This document shows positions 43,539 to 51,793 of a stretch of DNA of 64,000 nt, piece after piece. Location of the stretch: the NCBI RefSeq assembly GCF_000473105.1, contig NZ_AXBB01000005.1, forward strand, positions 162,688 to 226,687, written 5' to 3'. The number at the start of each line of letters is the position of its first letter. Position 1 is the first letter of the stretch. The position numbers were made by a program, and so were the translations under genes. This stretch comes from Phaeobacter inhibens DSM 16374 (GTDB lineage Bacteria > Pseudomonadota > Alphaproteobacteria > Rhodobacterales > Rhodobacteraceae). Under the pieces are notes generated by a model. That model was given only the letters and a program-made list of their open reading frames with translations. It did not search any database and was not told where the DNA came from.

Positions 43539-44855
43539 ATGCTCTCTGTTCTCGCAAATCGAACCTATCGCCATCTTCTAGCTGCCCAGATCATCGCGTT
43601 GCTGGGAACCGGGCTTGCCACGGTCGCGCTTGGCCTGCTGGCCTGGCAGATCGCTGGCGAGCAGGCAGGTGTTGTTCTTGGCACCGCACTTGCGATCAAG
43701 ATGCTGGCCTATGTCGGGTTGGCGCCTATCGCCTCCGCCCTTGCAGACCAACTGCCGCGACGCGTCATGTTGGTATCGCTCGATCTTATCCGCGCCGCTG
43801 TTGCGCTCGCTTTGCCTTTCGTCACCGAGATCTGGCATATTTACGGTCTGATCTTTCTCATGCAGGCGGCCTCAGCCGGGTTCACGCCAACCTTTCAGGC
43901 CACCATTCCCGATGTGCTGCCTGATGAAACCGAATATACCCGCGCGCTATCTCTGTCACGGCTGGCCTATGATCTGGAAAGTCTGCTGTCGCCAATGCTT
44001 GCTGCAGCCCTTCTCACCGTCGTCAGTTTCCCGGTGCTGTTTACCGGAACCGTGATCGGGTTTCTTGCCTCCGCTCTGCTGGTGGTCTCGGTGCCGATCC
44101 CCTCGCCGCAGCCCAGCTCCCCACGCAGCATCTGGACCCGCACAACGCGCGGTATCCGGCTCTATTTCGCCACCCCAAGACTGCGCGGTCTGCTGGCATT
44201 GAATCTGGTGGTCGCAGCGGCCTCCTCGATGGTCATCGTCAACACCATTGTGTTGGTCAAGGGTCACTTCGCGCTCAACGAACCCCAGGTTGCCATCGCA
44301 CTGGCGGCCTTTGGCGGCGGCTCAATGATGGCCGCCCTCCTGCTGCCGCGGGTGCTGGATCATATGCTGGATCGCCCGCCCATGCTGGCGGGTGGCGCGC
44401 TGTTGACCATCGGCCTGTGGATCGGCCCATGGGCCGACAGCTTTGGTCTTCTGGTGGCTCTTTGGGCCCTGCTCGGCTTTGGCTTCAGCCTGGCCCAGAC
44501 CCCGACCGGCCGATTGCTGCGGCGGTCTGCCCTTCCCGAGGATCGCCCCGCCCTGTTTGCGGCCCAGTTTGCGCTCAGCCACGCCTGCTGGCTGCTGACC
44601 TATCCACTCGCCGGGCAGATCGGCGCGCGCGCCGGCTTCGACGCCACGTTTCTGCTGCTGGGGACCCTAGCAGGCGGCGGATTGCTGCTCGCCGCAAGGC
44701 TTTGGCGCGACGATGGCGGTCTCGCGCATCAGGCTGAGGCCGCTACGCATGATCACCCTGACCTGCCCGCAGATCACCCACATCTGGCCACCTACGGCCA
44801 TGGGCCGAACCATCGGCACCCGGTGGTGGTCGACGATCTTCACCCGCGCACCTGA
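43539..44855 (+). CDS. MFS transporter with His-rich C-terminal tail
   Basis: 438 residues with 12 hydrophobic helices of the MFS_3 (EntS/NreB-like) branch. Visible are an N-terminal helix LAAQIIALLGTGLATVALGLL and PRRVMLVSLDLIRA between helices 2 and 3. The last about 45 residues are hydrophilic and contain nine His (THDHP, ADHPHL, GHGPNHRHP, LHPR). Nickel and other metal exporters such as NreB carry comparable His-rich tails, so metal export or metal sensing by the tail is plausible. The gene lies 68 bases after the LysR gene and is not clearly linked to neighbours. Confidence 0.83.
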   Translation: MLSVLANRTYRHLLAAQIIALLGTGLATVALGLLAWQIAGEQAGVVLGTALAIKMLAYVGLAPIASALADQLPRRVMLVSLDLIRAAVALALPFVTEIWHIYGLIFLMQAASAGFTPTFQATIPDVLPDETEYTRALSLSRLAYDLESLLSPMLAAALLTVVSFPVLFTGTVIGFLASALLVVSVPIPSPQPSSPRSIWTRTTRGIRLYFATPRLRGLLALNLVVAAASSMVIVNTIVLVKGHFALNEPQVAIALAAFGGGSMMAALLLPRVLDHMLDRPPMLAGGALLTIGLWIGPWADSFGLLVALWALLGFGFSLAQTPTGRLLRRSALPEDRPALFAAQFALSHACWLLTYPLAGQIGARAGFDATFLLLGTLAGGGLLLAARLWRDDGGLAHQAEAATHDHPDLPADHPHLATYGHGPNHRHPVVVDDLHPRT

Positions 44856-44900
44856 CCGTGCTGATCTGCGATCCGCCGCACCGACGGCAAGGTCAGCTCC

Positions 44901-45377
44901 CTAAATATCCAGCGGCAGCTCCTGTGTGCTTTTCTCCGTCGAAATCACAATTGAGGTGCGGAATTTACGCACATTGCTGTCAGCAAAGAAAAACCGATGG
45001 GTGAATGCCTCGTAGCCCGCAATGTCCGGCGCCACCACAACCATGACAAAATCGGCATCCCCCGCGATGCAGTAAAAATGCAGCACCTGCGGATCAATCC
45101 GCGCCTTTCGTTTGAACGCGTCAATCTGCTCCAGCCGATCCCGTTCCAATTCCACCGAAACAATCGCGGTAACGCCTAGACCCACCTTCTGCTGATCAAC
45201 CAGCGCGACTTCCTTCTGCAGGACACCTGCCTCGCGCAACCGCCGCAAGCGGCGCTGGACCGAGGCCGTGGACAGACCGCTTTTCTCAGCCATCTGCTGC
45301 ACCGTTGTACGTGCGTCCCTCTGCAGCTGTGTCAGCAACATGCGATCCGCAGAATCCACATGATCATCATACATCAC
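44901..45377 (-). CDS. Lrp/AsnC-family transcriptional regulator
   Basis: 158 residues. The N-terminal helix-turn-helix (DSADRMLLTQLQRDARTTVQQMAEKSGLSTASVQRRLRRLREAGVL, cited as a region) is followed by a RAM/AsnC_trans_reg ligand domain (VLHFYCIAGDADFVMVVVAPD, cited as a region). It is divergent from azlCD, the classical pairing in which an Lrp-type protein controls branched-chain amino-acid export. A 7-bp dyad lies in the gap. A second Met follows the first, so the start may be one codon later. Confidence 0.9.
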   Translation of the reverse strand: MMYDDHVDSADRMLLTQLQRDARTTVQQMAEKSGLSTASVQRRLRRLREAGVLQKEVALVDQQKVGLGVTAIVSVELERDRLEQIDAFKRKARIDPQVLHFYCIAGDADFVMVVVAPDIAGYEAFTHRFFFADSNVRKFRTSIVISTEKSTQELPLDI

Positions 45378-45390
45378 ATTCTCCGAAATA

Positions 45391-45421
45391 ATGATCTGAA
45401 GATATCACAATATAAGATCAT
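45391..45421. promoter_or_regulatory. Dyad between the Lrp gene and azlC
   Basis: ATGATCT (45391-45397) and AGATCAT (45415-45421) are perfect inverted arms 17 bases apart in the 85-base divergent promoter region. It is a candidate binding site for the Lrp-type regulator. Confidence 0.45.
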
Positions 45422-45462
45422 GGGCCATATGGCGCATCACTCACAGGTGATAAACCCATGGA

Positions 45463-46179
45463 ATGACACATCACACACCGCAACGACATACCGCTTCACT
45501 GACCCAAGGCGCGCTGGCAATCCTGCCACTGGCACTGGGCGCATCGCTTTATGGTTTTGCCTTTGGCGTTTTGGCAGCCCAGATCGGCTTTCCCTGGTGG
45601 GGGATCGCCACGATGAGCGGTCTGGTTCACGCAGGCTCTTCGCAGATTGTTGCGGTTGAACAATTCTCCAGCGGCTCGGCCCTTCTCGGCGCGGTGCTGG
45701 CCGGTGCCGCACTGAACCTGCGCTACATCGGGATCGTGGCCTCGCTGATACCGCTGCTGGACGGGCTGCCGCTGTGGAAAAAACTGCTGGCGATCCACAT
45801 GACCGGCGATGAAAACTGGGCCCTGACGATGGCAGAGCGGGCGAAGAACCCGCAGATTGGCGCAGCTTTCCTGATCGGCTCTGGCTGCGTGATGATATCG
45901 GTCTGGACCCTGTCAACGGCCCTCGGCGCGCTGGTCGGATCAAGTTTCGGCGATCTGGAGCGCTTTGGTCTCGGCTTTGCCTTTACGGCTGCCTTCATTG
46001 CGATGGCCCGAGGCCTGTGGAAAGGAACTGGCGATCTCGCGCCTTGGACGGCAAGCTTCGTTGCCAGTTTCGCCTTGGTCGTCGCACAGGTTCCCACCGC
46101 CTACGCCATAATGATCGGTACATTGACCGGCCTTGCTGTTCTTCTCCTTAACCCGCGCAGAAAGGTACCGGCGCAATGA
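45463..46179 (+). CDS. azlC: Branched-chain amino-acid exporter large subunit, AzlC family
   Basis: 238 residues, about seven hydrophobic helices. Conserved AzlC features are LPLALGASLYGFAFGVLA, GLVHAGSSQIVAVEQ, LNLRYIGIVASL and HMTGDENWAL. With AzlD it exports branched-chain or related amino acids across the inner membrane. The azlD gene overlaps its stop by four bases. Divergent Lrp-type regulator. Confidence 0.9.
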   Translation: MTHHTPQRHTASLTQGALAILPLALGASLYGFAFGVLAAQIGFPWWGIATMSGLVHAGSSQIVAVEQFSSGSALLGAVLAGAALNLRYIGIVASLIPLLDGLPLWKKLLAIHMTGDENWALTMAERAKNPQIGAAFLIGSGCVMISVWTLSTALGALVGSSFGDLERFGLGFAFTAAFIAMARGLWKGTGDLAPWTASFVASFALVVAQVPTAYAIMIGTLTGLAVLLLNPRRKVPAQ

Positions 46180-46475
46180 CATTTAACGAATGGGGATTGA
46201 TTCTGACCCTTGCGGCGCTGGCCTTCGGAATCCGGGTTCTTGGGCTGGTCGCAGGCAATCGGGTGCAGCAATCACGCTTTGCCCCGCTGCTGGGGCATTT
46301 GCCAGGCTTGATCGTGATCTCGCTGGTTGCGACATCCTTGGCAAACCAACCGCCCCAGACCTGGGTCGCAGCGGCCATTGCTCTCGGTATCGCGGCGCTG
46401 ACAAACAATGTCATCTGGACCATGGTTGCCGGGGTTGCAGCCTATGCTGTGCTCTCCCACGCCGCATTGCTATGA
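46176..46475 (+). CDS. azlD: Branched-chain amino-acid exporter small subunit, AzlD family
   Basis: 99 residues, three to four hydrophobic helices (LILTLAALAFGIRVLGLVAG, HLPGLIVISLVATSL, WVAAAIALGIAALT, VAGVAAYAVL). Size and position directly after azlC, with an ATGA overlap, identify it as AzlD, the obligate partner of AzlC. Confidence 0.88.
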   Translation: MTFNEWGLILTLAALAFGIRVLGLVAGNRVQQSRFAPLLGHLPGLIVISLVATSLANQPPQTWVAAAIALGIAALTNNVIWTMVAGVAAYAVLSHAALL

Positions 46476-46502
46476 TGTGAAATCGCACCAGCCTCCCTTC
46501 GT

Positions 46503-46538
46503 AAAAACACCCGCAGCGGTATCAGCCACTGCAGGTGT
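46503..46538 (-). terminator. Rho-independent terminator of the second chemoreceptor gene
   Basis: On the - strand ACACCTGCAGTGG, loop, CCGCTGCGGGTGT (two wobble positions), then TTTTT (46507-46503). It lies 33 bases past the stop at 46571. The stem could also serve azlD on the + strand, but that side has no T-run. Confidence 0.7.
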
Positions 46539-46570
46539 CAAAAGGTCGAACGGACCGACGACGGAGATCG

Positions 46571-49237
46571 TCATCCGGTCATCTGCCAGTCGTCAGGATC
46601 CTCATCCCATCCATCCTGCTGGGTCTCCACAGCAGCAGCCGGTGCATTGTCCTCCGCCACGGTGAAGTTTGATACCAGCTCCGCCAGCTTGGTCGCATCA
46701 CCGCGCAGCATATGGCTGGCCGCAGTGGATTCCTCCACCATCGCCGCGTTCTGCTGAGTCACCTGATCCAGCTGCGACATGCCAATATTGATCTCATGCA
46801 GACCAGTAGACTGCGAGGCAGCACCATCGGCAATCTCGGAGACCTGCTGCGAAATCTGCCCGACCTGAGCCACGATATCACTTAGCGCGGTGCCAGCCTT
46901 GCCCACCAGTTCGACACCATAATCGACCTTTTTCGAGCTTTCGCTGATCAGCGTCTTGATCTCCATCGCCGCCTCGGAGGTGCGTTGCGACAGCCCCCGC
47001 ACTTCGGAAGCCACAACAGCAAAGCCGCGACCGGCATCGCCAGCACGTGCCGCTTCAACCCCCGCGTTCAGCGCCAGAAGATTGGTCTGGAACGCGATAT
47101 CATCAATCACGCCAATAATCTGCGCGATATGTTTGGAGCTTTCCTCAATATCAGTCATGGCAGAGACCGCGCTGTTGACGACGCTGCCGTTCTTTACGGC
47201 TTCGCTCTTTGCATCTTGGGTGGTCGCCTCAACGGCCCGCGCACCATCGGCGGCGGATTTCACGCTGGCAGTCAGCTCATCCAATGCGGCGGCGGTTTCT
47301 TCCAGCGTCGCAGCCTGGCTTTCCGTGCGTCGCGACAGATCATCAGAAGCCTGGCTGATCTCATCCGCACCGTTGCGTATGGACGAAGCCACATCCACCA
47401 TATCCACCACCGTTCTGCTCAGTGTTTCGACCGTCAGATTGAAATCGGCCTGCAGCTGCGCATAGCCTTCCGTCAGCTCTTCGGTGATCCGGGCCGAGAG
47501 ATCGCCCTGGGCCAGCCGTGCCAAACCATTGCCAATAGCCGTGACTGCAGCGGTCTGCTGGGCCTGATGGGCGGCCCGCTCCTCTTCTGTGGCTTTGGAC
47601 AGCGCCTCTTTTTCGACAAGACCATCGCGAAACACCGTCAGAGCCTGTGCAATCCGGTAGATTTCGTCGCTGGTCCGATCAAACCCGTTGATCGGGCTCA
47701 GATCACCATCGGCAAGCCGTTCGGTGGTGCGGCTGATCGCATTCAGCGGGCGTTGAACCAGCCAATGGGTCAGCAGCAATGCCATCACCAACAACCCGGC
47801 GGCCATCATCAGCAACCGTTCGATATTAGCGTGGGCCTCATCGACCGTCACCGCAATATCCGTGGCCATATAGGCGATTTCACCCCGGCTGCCTGAGCCC
47901 AGAAGGGACGCGCGGCTGGCAATCTGCAAGACTGCATTTGCCGTTGCATTGGCTTCCTTGGTGGCATCCGCATCCGCCGTGAGCGACGCAATGCGGAAAA
48001 TCGCCAACCCCTGATCCGGCTCTGCCATAGTAATGATTTCATCGAGCTGGGTCGCAAGCCGCCCATCGTCAAACGTCTTATACTCGGCCAGGGCCGCCGC
48101 CGCTTGCTCCATTGGTTCCGCCGCAGCACGGGTCTGCGCGATGCTCTGCGCAGTCACCACATCCAGTGCGGCAACCTGAAAATTACTGATCCAGGTGTTG
48201 ATCTCCAGCAGGGTATTGAGGAAGCCAACTTCGTTGGTCAGCAGCCCCTGAATGGCTTTCTTGCTGTCGTCGCTGGCATCTTCAGCCGCCAGTGTCACCT
48301 CAAACACCATATCATCGACCGCCGTCGACAGTTCCGTATCGCTGGACAGGCGTGCACTCAGCACCTCCTGACGCAGCGCATTGGACTGAAGCCGCCCGCG
48401 CGACACCGCCTTTTGCAATACAGCGGCGGCGTCCCGAATGGCAAAGATCGGCACCACACCGGGTGCCTCAACCTCCAGAATATCGATGACATCGTTCAGG
48501 CGACCATCCGACGCCTTTGCCAGATCCGTCAGGATCGACTGCATCGCGCGGTCCTCGGTTTCGCCAATCGCCAAGGCGATACCAGAGATCAGGTTGATCT
48601 CCGCCCGCGCCTGCAACAAGGATTGCAATGTGGCGAATTTGACTTCGACCAGATCAACCAATGTTGCGTCAACCGCAGACATCGTCTGTTCGCCGCCTTT
48701 GGAAAGGTTCGAATAGGCGTTATCCGCCATCTCGGCGAGGGTGGCCTGCATGGCACTGCTAAGGCCTTGAAGCTGTTCCATCATGGCGATTACCGCAGCG
48801 GCATTCTTAAACGCGACGGTGCGCGCCGCGATCGAGGCTTCCAGCGCCTCTTCAACCATAACGACATCGGGTTTGAATTCATCACGCAGCACCTGCGGCA
48901 GCTGCTCTACCGCGCCATCCAAAGCCCGGACCGCTGCGGTAACATCGCTTTTTGCGAAGTCGAGCGAGCCCGGTGTCTCCGCCAGCATGACCGCAACCAT
49001 CGCGTCTTTCGTCCGGGCCGCCGCAGCGGTCATCTGACCGCTGAGTTCCAGTTCTGGAAGCTTGTCCTCGGTCAGTACATGCACATCCGCAGACACCTGC
49101 TCAAACGCTTGTGTCACAGCATATCCAATCGCCGCCGAAGTACCCGCCATCGCCAGCAGGATGAGAAACATCTTGGCGCGAATACTAGACAACGGGTTCC
49201 ACCGCCGTGTCGCGCGTTTACGTGTCTGCGTGGTCAT
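46571..49237 (-). CDS. Methyl-accepting chemotaxis protein with a long helical periplasmic domain
   Basis: 888 residues. TM1 is at about 23-42, then an unusually long periplasmic part (about 43-474), almost all helix, Ala-rich and Cys-free, without dCACHE motifs. TM2 is at 475-494, HAMP about 495-545, a second HAMP about 565-615, and the signalling domain to about 850 with the tip [28 protein letters not shown] (cited as a region). The C-terminus is acidic with two Trp (GWDEDPDDWQMTG), perhaps a CheR/CheB tether. The gene for a periplasmic binding protein lies 100 bases upstream on the same strand, suggesting indirect ligand sensing through that protein. Confidence 0.88.
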   Translation of the reverse strand: MTTQTRKRATRRWNPLSSIRAKMFLILLAMAGTSAAIGYAVTQAFEQVSADVHVLTEDKLPELELSGQMTAAAARTKDAMVAVMLAETPGSLDFAKSDVTAAVRALDGAVEQLPQVLRDEFKPDVVMVEEALEASIAARTVAFKNAAAVIAMMEQLQGLSSAMQATLAEMADNAYSNLSKGGEQTMSAVDATLVDLVEVKFATLQSLLQARAEINLISGIALAIGETEDRAMQSILTDLAKASDGRLNDVIDILEVEAPGVVPIFAIRDAAAVLQKAVSRGRLQSNALRQEVLSARLSSDTELSTAVDDMVFEVTLAAEDASDDSKKAIQGLLTNEVGFLNTLLEINTWISNFQVAALDVVTAQSIAQTRAAAEPMEQAAAALAEYKTFDDGRLATQLDEIITMAEPDQGLAIFRIASLTADADATKEANATANAVLQIASRASLLGSGSRGEIAYMATDIAVTVDEAHANIERLLMMAAGLLVMALLLTHWLVQRPLNAISRTTERLADGDLSPINGFDRTSDEIYRIAQALTVFRDGLVEKEALSKATEEERAAHQAQQTAAVTAIGNGLARLAQGDLSARITEELTEGYAQLQADFNLTVETLSRTVVDMVDVASSIRNGADEISQASDDLSRRTESQAATLEETAAALDELTASVKSAADGARAVEATTQDAKSEAVKNGSVVNSAVSAMTDIEESSKHIAQIIGVIDDIAFQTNLLALNAGVEAARAGDAGRGFAVVASEVRGLSQRTSEAAMEIKTLISESSKKVDYGVELVGKAGTALSDIVAQVGQISQQVSEIADGAASQSTGLHEINIGMSQLDQVTQQNAAMVEESTAASHMLRGDATKLAELVSNFTVAEDNAPAAAVETQQDGWDEDPDDWQMTG

Positions 49238-49301
49238 AATTAGTCCCGTAAGTCATTAAAACTACTAGGCTCTGCCCGAAAAACCGGACAGACGCAGGGT
49301 C

Positions 49302-49326
49302 GTCGAGGCACCGAATGTGCCTCGAC
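49302..49326 (-). terminator. Perfect 10-bp hairpin after the binding-protein gene
   Basis: GTCGAGGCAC (49302-49311), loop CGAAT, GTGCCTCGAC (49317-49326), starting 12 bases past the stop at 49338. A T-run (complement of AAAAA at 49279-49283) is about 20 bases further on, so this may be a weak terminator or an mRNA-stabilising element before the chemoreceptor gene. Confidence 0.5.
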
Positions 49327-49337
49327 CAATTGCTGCG

Positions 49338-50498
49338 TTAAGATTCACCACCCGCGACGACGGGCTGAAACCCACCCTCTTTGGTGATATGGGTCAGGAA
49401 CACATCGTCCATGCCCTGATTGTCATCCGGGCCAAAGCGCATGGTAACACCGCCAAAGTCCACGTCGCGCAGTCCCGCCATGGCCGCGAGATAGCTGTCA
49501 CGGGTCAGATCCGCGCCGGCGTCTTCCAAGGCACGGATCGCCAGACGTCCGGTCAGATACCCCTCCAGCGTCACAAAACCCGGCTCGGCGTCAGCATCGA
49601 CGGCTTTCAGTGCTGCCTGATATTGCGCCACAACAGGCAGCGACTGATCCCATGGGAACGGCACAACCTGGCTGATGATGACACCCTCGCCTGCGTCACC
49701 CAATTCCTTTGCCAGGGCATCGGAGCCGACGAAAGAAATGTTCACAAAGGTCGGGTTGAACTTCAGCTTACGTGACAGCTTGATGAACTCAGCAACCGGC
49801 TTATAGGCTCCGACCATCACCACCGCATCAGGTTTTGCCTTGCGAATGGTGAGCAGCGCCTTTTTCACGGCAGTGGTATTGCGCGTATAGGTCCCTTCGG
49901 CCATCAGCGTCATGCCGCGCTTTTCCAGGGCGGCGGTCACACCGGCCAGACCAACACGGCCAAACCCGTCATCCTGATACAGAAGCGCGATCGATTTCAT
50001 GTTCTGCTCATCAACCAGATGGGCAATCCAGGCCTCAGTTTCCGCGGCATATGTGGCCCGCACATTGAGGATATTCCCATGGCTGGCATCGCGCAGGAAA
50101 CCTGCACCAGTGAAGGGCCCGATAAAGGGCAGCCCAGCCTCGGTCGCAATCGGCTGCGTCGCCGAAGCGGTCGGCGTGCCCACGGCCCCAATCAGGCCGA
50201 TGTGCTGATTATCCGCAATCACCTGTTTGACCAGCGCCACAGACTTATCCGGTTCATAGCTGTCGTCCATGCTATCCAAAACGATGTTGCGCCCGTGAAC
50301 ACCGCCAGCGGCATTCGCTTCGGCGAAAGCCGCCTCCAGTCCCAGCTGCATGCCCTGACCCAGCGCCGCGGCCGGCCCGTCAAGCGCAGCAACCTGCGCA
50401 AAGCGCACCTCAGTCGAAGAGACCCCCTGCTCAGCCAGTCCAAGCGATGGCACCGCCAGAGCCAGAACCGCCGCAGTCGTTAGTTTTCTTAGCAACAT
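49338..50498 (-). CDS. Amino-acid/urea-type ABC transporter substrate-binding protein (Peripla_BP_6), orphan
   Basis: 386 residues with a signal peptide (MLLRKLTTAAVLALAVPSLGLA). Type I periplasmic binding fold of the LivJ kind: VRFAQVAALDGPAAALG, IGAVGTPTASATQPIA, IALLYQDDGFGRVGLAG and FVTLEGYLTGRLAI. Relatives bind branched-chain amino acids, amides or aromatic acids. No permease or ATPase gene is adjacent, so it is an orphan; the next gene on the same strand is a chemoreceptor. The promoter lies in the 230-base region shared with the divergent glycosyltransferase gene. Confidence 0.87.
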   Translation of the reverse strand: MLLRKLTTAAVLALAVPSLGLAEQGVSSTEVRFAQVAALDGPAAALGQGMQLGLEAAFAEANAAGGVHGRNIVLDSMDDSYEPDKSVALVKQVIADNQHIGLIGAVGTPTASATQPIATEAGLPFIGPFTGAGFLRDASHGNILNVRATYAAETEAWIAHLVDEQNMKSIALLYQDDGFGRVGLAGVTAALEKRGMTLMAEGTYTRNTTAVKKALLTIRKAKPDAVVMVGAYKPVAEFIKLSRKLKFNPTFVNISFVGSDALAKELGDAGEGVIISQVVPFPWDQSLPVVAQYQAALKAVDADAEPGFVTLEGYLTGRLAIRALEDAGADLTRDSYLAAMAGLRDVDFGGVTMRFGPDDNQGMDDVFLTHITKEGGFQPVVAGGES

Positions 50499-50707
50499 CG
50501 TTTACTCCACCTTCAAATACATCGCAGCAGCCTGTCGCCTAGCCATTAACAAAGCTTCCAGCCGCAAGAAGAATGTCATGCAAAATACGCAGCGCATTTT
50601 AACGATCCTAGGAAGCCGTCGCCCCCGGCATGCATAAACCGTCGACGTCACCCGCGACCGCTGTTAGATTGATCGCGCTCTATTCCCGGTCAAAACGCAG
50701 GACCCTC

Positions 50708-50741
50708 CATCGTGAAGATCCCTTCATCGTGAAAATCCCTT
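50708..50741 (+). repeat. 17-base tandem duplication over the glycosyltransferase start codon
   Basis: CATCGTGAAGATCCCTT (50708-50724) is followed directly by CATCGTGAAAATCCCTT (50725-50741), one mismatch. Each copy contains a GTG. The first copy's GTG runs into TGA after six codons; the second is the likely start of the gene. Confidence 0.8.
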
Positions 50742-51793
50742 TGTTTTTTGATGGCTACGACCTTAAGGCCTATGACTTTCCGGGTGGGCAAAACCTGTCA
50801 CAGCTGCGCGAGCGCCTGCGCTATGGCTATCGGCTGATGAAGGGCGCGCAGCCCCGCACCGGGTTCTATGTTGCCTTCAAAAACCTCGCCAAAAGCCTGC
50901 AAATTCTGGACCACGACGTGGTGATAAATGACTTTGGCTTTGCGCGCAGGCACCCGGATCACCCCATAGGATTGAGTGGATACCTCCCGCCGCTGGCACG
51001 ATTTGGACTGCAAAACCCCGCCATTTACGGCCCCGGCCGGGTTCCCGATCCAACAGAGCTTGCTGCGATTCGCAGCCAGCTGGACCTAAAGGTGGTGACC
51101 TACCCGTCGACCTGGCCCATCCAACTCAATCCGATTGAGACCCGCGCCCAGTTTGCGCCGATGTTCGTTGGTATCGACACGGATGCCTGGCCCGATATGT
51201 CCGGCACGCCCAAATCCATTGATGTGCTGTTTTACAACAAGGTGCGCTGGCACCGGAAAACGGCTCGTGAAACTGACCTGATCCAACCACTGCGCGATAT
51301 TCTGAGCGCCCGTGGTCTCAGCTGGCGGGAGCTGGACTATGGGCACCACACCCCCGCGCAATATCGCGATCTGGTCAGCCGCAGCCGTGCGCTGTTGTTT
51401 TGCACCGAACATGAGACGCAGGGTCTTGCCTATCAGGAGGCCATGTCGGCCAATCTGCCCGTTTTTGCCTGGGATCAGGGAGAGTTGGTCGATCCCTCTC
51501 AGCGCGCTCTCGCGCAGGGGAATGTCCGTCCCAGCGCCGTCCCCTATTTTGATGAACGCTGTGGGCTGCAGTTCCAGATAGAGAATATTGAAGAGCAGTT
51601 TGATCGGTTCTGGACTGCACTGCCAAACTATCGTCCCCGCGACTACGTGTTAGACACCCTGTCCCTGCGGCGGGGAGGGGAGCGCTTCATGTCGCTTTAT
51701 GCGCCGCTTTTCGACCGCGGGGCACCCGCACCGGAGCTGCACGGCTCGACCCCCGCCGAGGCCAGAAGCGCCACCACATCTGCCGGGGTTTGA
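50729..51793 (+). CDS. Glycosyltransferase, polysaccharide cluster
   Basis: 354 residues from GTG 50729 (KIPLFFDGYDLKAYDFPGGQ). A longer in-frame start at 50630 lacks family-like sequence. The C-terminal half resembles GT-B glycosyltransferases of the GT1/GT4 type: VLFYNKVRWHR, then ELDYGHHTPAQYRDLVSRSRALLFCTEHETQGLAYQEAMSANLPVFAW, cited as a region. The sugar-nucleotide EX7E-like region is CTEHETQGLAYQEAM. The donor and acceptor are unknown. A 17-base duplication covers the start. The 3' end overlaps the convergent glycosyltransferase gene by 97 bases. Confidence 0.75.
   Translation: MKIPLFFDGYDLKAYDFPGGQNLSQLRERLRYGYRLMKGAQPRTGFYVAFKNLAKSLQILDHDVVINDFGFARRHPDHPIGLSGYLPPLARFGLQNPAIYGPGRVPDPTELAAIRSQLDLKVVTYPSTWPIQLNPIETRAQFAPMFVGIDTDAWPDMSGTPKSIDVLFYNKVRWHRKTARETDLIQPLRDILSARGLSWRELDYGHHTPAQYRDLVSRSRALLFCTEHETQGLAYQEAMSANLPVFAWDQGELVDPSQRALAQGNVRPSAVPYFDERCGLQFQIENIEEQFDRFWTALPNYRPRDYVLDTLSLRRGGERFMSLYAPLFDRGAPAPELHGSTPAEARSATTSAGV

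Noticed and set aside
48104..49243. 379-codon open frame on + strand, antisense to the second chemoreceptor
   Set aside because: Shadow of the receptor's helical periplasmic domain; Arg/His-rich, no domain.
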